Origin: Clostridia bacterium
Lineage (GTDB): Bacteria; Bacillota_A; Clostridia; Christensenellales; Aristaeellaceae
Assembly (NCBI GenBank): GCA_017938645.1
Contig: JAGBBE010000085.1
Coordinates: 1-11,147 of the forward strand
Direction of reading: 5' to 3'
Length of the DNA stretch: 11,147 bases
Shown: positions 6,681 to 11,147 of the stretch, piece by piece
Layout: every line of letters begins with the position of its first letter
Position numbering within the stretch: the stretch's first letter is position 1
Notes under the pieces: model-generated
What the model was told of the DNA's origin: nothing
Seen by the model: the letters and a program-made list of their open reading frames with translations, nothing else
Database searches by the model: none
Program-made: the position numbers and the translations under genes

Positions 6681-8051
6681 TTTTTTGAGATATACAGATC
6701 GTTGTGCAATGCCCACGCCGTCAACAGACAGCAGCAGGCCTCCGTCCTTCTCAACCGCCTCACCCTTCACCATGAAAGGACCGTCGGTCGTTCGGGCAGT
6801 CAAAGTGAGCTTTCCATCCTTCCAGCCCGCAGCGCCCATCCAATGAACCGGAGGCGCGGCAACAAAGGACTCATCAATCACAAACTCTTCCGGCTCACCC
6901 CAGCCGAACACCGCATGAATCGGGTTTCCGTCCACAAAATCCAGTTCCACGCCATGCGCGGCAACCGTGAGGCGAACGTCCTCGCCCGCATAGGCATGCG
7001 CAAGAACGCTCACGTCATCCTCGTGCTCCGGCCACGGATAACCCAGCGTTTCAAGGCGCTGCTTAAGCTCCTGCTGTTCCGCTTCGGAGGCAGGGGGCAG
7101 ATCGGCTGCCGGGAAGAGATATTCGTCAAGAAGATCCATTTCCTTCGCCATGTCGTTAAGCCCGGCCGTCACAGCCACCACCATCTGCTTTTCTTCGGAG
7201 ATCATGCAGATCTGGCCGAACATGCCGTCGCCGCGGAAACGGTTTCCGCGCGTGCGCCAGAACTGGTAGCCGTAGCCCAGCGACCAGTCGGGATGCGGGT
7301 TGCTGCCCGCATTTTCAATTTGCTTGACCGTGGCCTTCTCCAGCCACTCCACAGGCAGGATCTGTTTCCCCTCCCACATACCATGCTGAAGAATGCACTG
7401 ACCGAAACGCGCGATGCTGTCGGAAGAAAGATGCAGACCCCATCCGCCTACGCACACGCCCAGCGGACAGGTATCCCAGTCCGGCTTCGGAATGCCCAGC
7501 GGCTCAAACAGGCGCGGCATGAGGTAATCACGGATATTCATGCCGGTAACGCGCTGCACCATGGCGGACACCAGATAGGTACCGTGGCTGTTATAATGGA
7601 AGCGCGTGCCCGGTTCGGCATCGCATTCGCATTCCAGCACAGACTGCATCCAGTCCTCGCCGTCTGCAGCATCAGACTTGGGATCAAGGCCGGAGCCCAT
7701 GGTGAGCAGGTTGTGAAGCGTCACGCTCCTGAGCCAGACAGACGGGTTCTCGGGCGCCTTATCGCTGAGCACATCCAGAACACGGCTGTCCCACTGGAGC
7801 AGACCTTCCTGAACGGCAAAGCCCGCCGCTGCAGAACAGAAGGACTTGCTCAGCGAAAACAGGATATGCGGCGTCTGATCATCATACGGAGCGAAATTCA
7901 TTTTGCAGGCCAGCATTCCGTTTTTGAGAACCAGAATGCTGTGGTGTTCGATGCCGGATTCCTTCACAGCGTCGAGATATTTGAGAATACCGGCAGAAGA
8001 GACGCCGGCTTCCTCGGGCGTTTGAGCGATTTTCCAAGGCTGCACAGGCAT
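6675..8051 (-). CDS. Serine hydrolase, class C beta-lactamase/esterase-like
   Basis: A 458-residue member of the penicillin-binding-protein/beta-lactamase fold that includes esterases and peptidases acting on unknown small substrates. The nucleophile motif SLSK is at 66-69 (nucleophile S66), the second motif YNS at 153-155 in place of YxN, as common in this esterase-like branch, and GMFGQ at 276-280 stands where KTG would be in true beta-lactamases. This argues against antibiotic resistance. About 150 C-terminal residues form a separate, probably beta-rich domain. No signal peptide is seen, which is unusual for this fold and suggests an intracellular substrate. ATG 8051 lies 14 bases after the previous stop, but AAAGGGGG (8060-8053) is only one base away; an in-frame GTG at 8045 has better spacing (seven bases) and may be the true start. 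In this operon a sugar ester is a reasonable but unproven substrate. Confidence 0.85.
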   Translation of the reverse strand: MPVQPWKIAQTPEEAGVSSAGILKYLDAVKESGIEHHSILVLKNGMLACKMNFAPYDDQTPHILFSLSKSFCSAAAGFAVQEGLLQWDSRVLDVLSDKAPENPSVWLRSVTLHNLLTMGSGLDPKSDAADGEDWMQSVLECECDAEPGTRFHYNSHGTYLVSAMVQRVTGMNIRDYLMPRLFEPLGIPKPDWDTCPLGVCVGGWGLHLSSDSIARFGQCILQHGMWEGKQILPVEWLEKATVKQIENAGSNPHPDWSLGYGYQFWRTRGNRFRGDGMFGQICMISEEKQMVVAVTAGLNDMAKEMDLLDEYLFPAADLPPASEAEQQELKQRLETLGYPWPEHEDDVSVLAHAYAGEDVRLTVAAHGVELDFVDGNPIHAVFGWGEPEEFVIDESFVAAPPVHWMGAAGWKDGKLTLTARTTDGPFMVKGEAVEKDGGLLLSVDGVGIAQRSVYLKKE

Positions 8052-8065
8052 TCCCCCTTTCTGAA

Positions 8066-9436
8066 TCAGTCCACAATTTCCTCGCACATCAGGGTTTCCT
8101 GCGTGCGCACATATTCATTCAGACGGAAACCACGGTCGGCGGTTTCGATTTCGCCGGTCTGGTTGTCGTAGGGATCGGCGCGCCAGTGCTTCTTTTCCAC
8201 CGTGAAGCCTTTCTGGAAGGCGCAGTTGGCGACCATGCGGTAGGGATCCTGACTGGTGAAATAGAACTGACGGCGTTCTTCCTTGCCGGCATGGTTGGCG
8301 CTGACGCCAAAGGACGGATCTGCCCACATCCAGCCATAGGGCTCGATGTAGAAGCGTGCCCAGTCGTGCGCACCGGCGCTGTCCGGCTCGGCGCACAGGC
8401 CGCTCTGCCACTCAGCAGGAATGCCCGCGCAGCGGCACAGGGTGATAAACAGCAGCGCAAACACGCCGCAGTCGCCGATGCCGTTGCGGGCGCAGTTTTC
8501 GGCGATGCCTTCCAGCTCGAAGTACTCGGGCATATAGGTATAGTTCATGCGCCTGGTGATGAAATCATAGAAGCGGCGGGCCTTCTCCAGCGGATCAGTC
8601 ACGCCTTCGGTGAGTTCCTTGACCAGCGCGCGGATGTAGGGCGTAAACACGATGTGGGGCTCTTCCTCCTGCGTGGAAAAGGAGGGCTGCACTTCAGCGG
8701 AAATCTCCTTGGACGTATCATGCCACTCGGAACGGTGGATATAGGAATATTCCACAGCAAACTCGTGGTTTTCCTGCATGTTTTCCTCCCAGCACACAGT
8801 GCGCTGCAGAGCGTCTTCGGGAGCAATCTGCGCATTTTCGGGGAAAACTCTTTCAATCACGATATCGCTCTGCTGCGGGCAGGGAATCGGGATGGGCAGA
8901 TGGGCGCGAATGAACATGCCAGGCGTGAAGCATTCATCCTTGAGGCGCAGCGTTGCGCGGACGCGGATGCGCATGGCAAGGCTGCCTTTTTCCTTCATAA
9001 TCGTCATGGTACGATCCAGACGGGTTTTGGCGTCAGCCGTTTTCTCAGGAATGCCTGCGCGGCGGGCCAGCTCCGGTTCCGTCTTCAACAGCGTATCCAC
9101 AAAACGGTCGAAGAAATGCATTTCGCCGTTGATATAGGTCCAGTTGATGCGGTTGTTGTCCAGAAGCTCGTCCAATTCCGCCTCGGTGAAGTCCGGAATC
9201 TGACGGGTGAGCTCTTCCATGGCCTGCTTGCGGCTGAAGGGGAACTCCGCCGGCAGGCGAAGAATCATCTCGCGCTGAGCGATCATGCAGCTGCGGATGG
9301 GATCGGGCGTCTTTTCGTCCTGAAGGCGCAAGTCAATCAGACGGACGGCCTCTTCAAGATTGCCGTTCATCTTATGGCGCAGAATATCCTGAGGAAGTCC
9401 AATGTTGAGATAACGGAAGGTATCATTGATATTCAT
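8066..9436 (-). CDS. Transglutaminase-like superfamily protein
   Basis: A 456-residue protein with a papain-like transglutaminase core in its C-terminal half. The catalytic triad is visible: C323 in GIGDCGVFALLF, H357 in GAHDWARFYI and D373 in WADPSFG. Bacterial members are mostly peptidases or amidases, not cross-linking enzymes. The N-terminal 270 residues comprise a helical part (about 1-130), followed by a beta-rich part (about 155-270) that I do not recognise. There is no signal peptide, so a cytoplasmic location is likely, although many relatives act outside the cell. The start is ATG with GAGAGGG seven bases upstream, and a consensus promoter lies at 9474-9502. It is the first gene of the four-gene operon, with the serine hydrolase 14 bases downstream. 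Its role next to glycosidases is unclear: it might process a glycopeptide, or only be co-expressed. Confidence 0.85.
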   Translation of the reverse strand: MNINDTFRYLNIGLPQDILRHKMNGNLEEAVRLIDLRLQDEKTPDPIRSCMIAQREMILRLPAEFPFSRKQAMEELTRQIPDFTEAELDELLDNNRINWTYINGEMHFFDRFVDTLLKTEPELARRAGIPEKTADAKTRLDRTMTIMKEKGSLAMRIRVRATLRLKDECFTPGMFIRAHLPIPIPCPQQSDIVIERVFPENAQIAPEDALQRTVCWEENMQENHEFAVEYSYIHRSEWHDTSKEISAEVQPSFSTQEEEPHIVFTPYIRALVKELTEGVTDPLEKARRFYDFITRRMNYTYMPEYFELEGIAENCARNGIGDCGVFALLFITLCRCAGIPAEWQSGLCAEPDSAGAHDWARFYIEPYGWMWADPSFGVSANHAGKEERRQFYFTSQDPYRMVANCAFQKGFTVEKKHWRADPYDNQTGEIETADRGFRLNEYVRTQETLMCEEIVD

Positions 9437-9473
9437 ATGAAATCCCTCTCAGATTTTTTGAATTATTAAGCCC

Positions 9474-9502
9474 ATTATAGGATTATGCATACGCCTTGTC
9501 AA
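9474..9502 (-). promoter_or_regulatory. Promoter of the four-enzyme operon
   Basis: The minus strand has a perfect TTGACA (9502-9497), a 17-base spacer and a perfect TATAAT (9479-9474), predicting a start near 9467 and a leader of about 30 bases. No catabolite-responsive (cre) palindrome is apparent. Its -35 overlaps that of the divergent MATE promoter. Confidence 0.92.
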
Positions 9503-9524
9503 GCGCCTGAGTTTGCCGTATACT
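9496..9524 (+). promoter_or_regulatory. Promoter of the MATE efflux gene
   Basis: TTGTCA (9496-9501), a 17-base spacer and TATACT (9519-9524) form a near-consensus sigma-A promoter, with a predicted start near 9531 and a leader of about 40 bases. Five of its six -35 bases are also the -35 of the opposite promoter. Confidence 0.8.
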
Positions 9525-9571
9525 ATGTCCTGACCCATTTTGCAGCGGCTTACCGCAGAGGAGATAGACCC

Positions 9572-10954
9572 ATGTTCAAGAAGCTCAACAGCTGGCTGGA
9601 AACCTCATTTACTTCCGCCCAGTTTACCTATAAAGAGATCCGGAGCATGTTCTTTACCCTGCTTCTGGACCAGTTTTTCATCATGTTTATCGCCATGCTG
9701 TCAACAGCCATGGTCTCCTCCACCGGCGAGGCTGCCATCGCCGCTGCGAACATGGTCAACTCCATCAACAACATCGTTGTTCTCCTGTTCTCCTCCATCG
9801 CCATCGGCGGCGCGGTCGTCATCGCGCGTGCCAAGGGAAGCGGCGACGACCACAGCATCCGCTGTGCGCTGGGCGAAACGATCTGTCTGGCCGGACTGGT
9901 TGGATTGGTTTTCGGCGCGCTGCTCATCGCTCTGAGTGCTCCGGTGGTTCATCTCATGTATCCGCGCGCCGAGCCGCTGCTTACGGAATACTCCATCAAG
10001 TACATGCGTCTGGTGTGCCTGTCTTTCTTCCCATATGCTGTTTTCAACGCGATCTTCCATGCCTTCCGCAGCCTTGGCGACACGCGCTCCGCGCTGGTGC
10101 TTACGGTGGTGGTCAACGTGATGCATCTGGTATGCAGCTACCTTTTCATCAACGTCATGGACATGGGCATTGAGGGCGCAGGCCTGTCTCTGATCGTGGC
10201 GCGTGTGGTCGGCGTGGTGCTTGCTCTGGTGTGGCTGCTTATTATCCACAACGAGCATCACATCCGTGTAAGGCACATGTTCCACTTCTCCAAGCGCATT
10301 TCCCGTGAAATCACCAAGCTGGCCGTACCCATCGCCTCCGAAAGCGCTCTTCTGCAGGGCGGCATGCTGCTGGTGCAGGTATATCTGGCCTATCTGACCA
10401 CCACCGAGCTGGCCGCGCACGGTGTTGCCAACTCCTACATGCAGATGTACAACATCACCGGCAACGGTCTAACCTCTCTGGCCAGCACGATCTGCGGCCA
10501 GTGCTTCGGCGCAAAGCTGTATGATGAAACCTACCGCTACAACATGAATCTCATCAAAGTCGGCCGTTTCATCATGCTGATCACCGTATTGATTCTCACG
10601 CCCCTGTCTCCCCTGCTTCTGCAGCTGTACAGCCCGAGCGCACAGGCTATGCCGATCATCCAGCAGTGCCTGCTCATCCTGTCCATCGCGCTGCCCACCA
10701 TTTACTGCGACAGCATGATCACCCCCATGACGCTGCGTGCTGCCGGAGACATCATGTTCCCCACCATCGTCTCCATCACCTCTCTGTTCTGCTGCCGTCT
10801 GGTGCTGGGCTACGTGCTCACCATTACGCTGGGCATGGGCATTCCGGGCGTATGGATTGCAATGCTTGTGGAATGGGCCATCCGCACGGTGCTCATGCGC
10901 AGCCGCATCAACAGCAAAAAGTGGATGCCTGCCGAAGCCAAAGCTTCTGCCTGA
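9572..10954 (+). CDS. MATE-family multidrug/metabolite efflux protein
   Basis: A 460-residue integral membrane protein of the MATE (multidrug and toxin extrusion) family, which exports cationic drugs or metabolites in exchange for Na+ or H+. Length and hydrophobic pattern fit about 12 membrane helices in two homologous halves. Family features include FHAFRSLGDTRSALVLTVVV in the first half, GIEGAGLSLIVARVVG soon after, and in the second half the NGLTSLASTICGQCFGAK segment that repeats the early loop; the C-terminus is polar. I chose ATG at 9572 because GAGGAG (9558-9563) lies eight bases upstream; the frame is open back to 9485 but that part overlaps the promoter. It is divergent from the glycosidase operon. 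The substrate cannot be predicted. No convincing terminator is visible after it. Confidence 0.9.
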   Translation: MFKKLNSWLETSFTSAQFTYKEIRSMFFTLLLDQFFIMFIAMLSTAMVSSTGEAAIAAANMVNSINNIVVLLFSSIAIGGAVVIARAKGSGDDHSIRCALGETICLAGLVGLVFGALLIALSAPVVHLMYPRAEPLLTEYSIKYMRLVCLSFFPYAVFNAIFHAFRSLGDTRSALVLTVVVNVMHLVCSYLFINVMDMGIEGAGLSLIVARVVGVVLALVWLLIIHNEHHIRVRHMFHFSKRISREITKLAVPIASESALLQGGMLLVQVYLAYLTTTELAAHGVANSYMQMYNITGNGLTSLASTICGQCFGAKLYDETYRYNMNLIKVGRFIMLITVLILTPLSPLLLQLYSPSAQAMPIIQQCLLILSIALPTIYCDSMITPMTLRAAGDIMFPTIVSITSLFCCRLVLGYVLTITLGMGIPGVWIAMLVEWAIRTVLMRSRINSKKWMPAEAKASA

Positions 10955-10968
10955 ACCAAACAGCATAC

Positions 10969-10989
10969 AAAAAACAACCGCGGCGATTG
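10969..10989 (-). terminator. Possible minus-strand terminator
   Basis: On the minus strand CAATCG and CGGTTG (10989-10975, loop of three, one G-U pair) form a short stem followed at once by six U residues (10974-10969). On the plus strand the stem has a mismatch and no T-tract, so it is not a good terminator for the MATE gene. It would serve a minus-strand gene coming from the right. Confidence 0.35.
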
Positions 10990-11023
10990 GACTGTACCCG
11001 AGAAAGCAGACAAGTAAAAAAGA

Positions 11024-11061
11024 GACCTCCTGTTGTAGAATAGAAGCTACGACAGGAGGTC
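11024..11061 (+). promoter_or_regulatory. Hairpin sequestering the ribosome binding site of the right-edge ORF
   Basis: Arms 11024-11038 and 11047-11061 pair over 15 positions with a single G-U pair and an eight-base loop. The 3' arm contains AGGAGGT (11054-11060), the ribosome binding site placed seven bases before the ATG at 11068, and the 5' arm contains its complement ACCTCCT. Such structures at the ends of mobile elements limit translation from transcripts that enter from outside. Confidence 0.75.
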
Positions 11062-11067
11062 ATTTGC

Positions 11068-11147
11068 ATGGCAAGGAAGTATACAAAAGTAGAAGGATTA
11101 ACAGAAATCATCCGGCAGAGGAAAGCAGATGGAGAAACGAACCGAGA
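11068..11147 (+). CDS. N-terminus of a probable insertion-sequence protein (partial)
   Basis: An open frame starts at ATG 11068 with AGGAGGT seven bases upstream and runs off the right edge after 26 codons. The visible residues begin MARKYTKVEGLTEIIRQRKA and continue DGETNR, a basic helical start like that of the small helix-turn-helix proteins (OrfA type) of IS3-like elements, where a phrase such as 'EGKTNREIA' opens the helix-turn-helix. Codons such as AGG, GTA, GGA, TTA and ACA differ from the C/G-ending codons of all the neighbouring genes, which fits recent transfer. The left boundary of the element is not certain but should lie between the MATE stop and 11024. With only 26 residues the family is a guess. 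Confidence 0.5.
   Translation, partial: MARKYTKVEGLTEIIRQRKADGETNR

Noticed and set aside
6675..8051. Beta-lactamase resistance gene
   Set aside because: The SxxK serine is present, but the YxN motif is YNS and the KTG motif is replaced, and no signal peptide is seen; an esterase-like hydrolase fits better.
8052..8087. Longer serine hydrolase starting at 8087
   Set aside because: It would overlap the end of the transglutaminase-like gene by 22 bases and has no ribosome binding site; starts at 8051 or 8045 follow AAAGGGGG.
3714..9469. A series of long plus-strand open frames opposite the GH42-like, GH88, serine hydrolase and transglutaminase genes
   Set aside because: Each mirrors a gene with clear catalytic motifs. 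They arise from the codon bias of the real genes and carry no family signature.
1..11147. CRISPR array, tRNA genes, toxin-antitoxin pair, phage or defence genes
   Set aside because: No regularly spaced repeats, cloverleaf sequences or relevant protein motifs were found on either strand.

Overview
The window reads as a stretch of a Gram-positive, Clostridia-like (Bacillota) genome. Three things point there: a TPP riboswitch controlling the ECF thiamine-binding protein ThiT, strong AAGGAGG-type ribosome binding sites, and consensus sigma-A promoters with 17-base spacers. Coding DNA is moderately GC-rich with G/C-ending codons, while intergenic DNA is AT-rich. The species cannot be named from this sequence.

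Layout. Bases 1-22 are the 5' end of a 16S rRNA gene leaving through the left edge on the minus strand; its consensus promoter and an A/T-tract element lie at 138-206. Diverging from it, a plus-strand pair encodes the YchF ATPase/GTPase (TTG start at 410) and a sugar-transfer-type ATP-grasp protein, closed by a strong terminator at 2542-2582. Everything from 2588 to 9436 is on the minus strand: thiT with a complete TPP riboswitch, antiterminator and terminator, and upstream of it a four-gene operon (transcription order: transglutaminase-fold protein, serine hydrolase of the beta-lactamase/esterase type, GH88 unsaturated glucuronyl hydrolase, GH42-like beta-galactosidase). A MATE-family efflux protein diverges from that operon on the plus strand. 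Bases 11068-11147 are the start of a short, compositionally different ORF, probably an insertion-sequence protein.

How the genes may work together. The four-enzyme operon looks like intracellular trimming of an imported oligosaccharide: GH88 would remove a terminal 4,5-unsaturated uronic acid, the GH42-like enzyme would remove a beta-linked sugar, and the serine hydrolase may remove an ester. The transglutaminase-fold protein does not fit this pathway obviously. None of the four has a visible signal peptide, and no transporter or regulator is present. The operon and the MATE gene start from two divergent consensus-like promoters that share one -35 heptamer, so polymerase binding to one should exclude the other. 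No terminator is visible between the operon and the thiT promoter, so read-through would pass the TPP riboswitch.

The most original signals are regulatory: the shared -35 box, a well-defined TPP antiterminator, a two-tier hairpin between the serine hydrolase and GH88 genes, and a hairpin that buries the ribosome binding site of the right-edge ORF. I see no CRISPR array, tRNA, phage gene or recognisable defence system. The left edge lies in an rRNA gene and the right edge in a probable mobile element, which is what a contig ending at repeats looks like.
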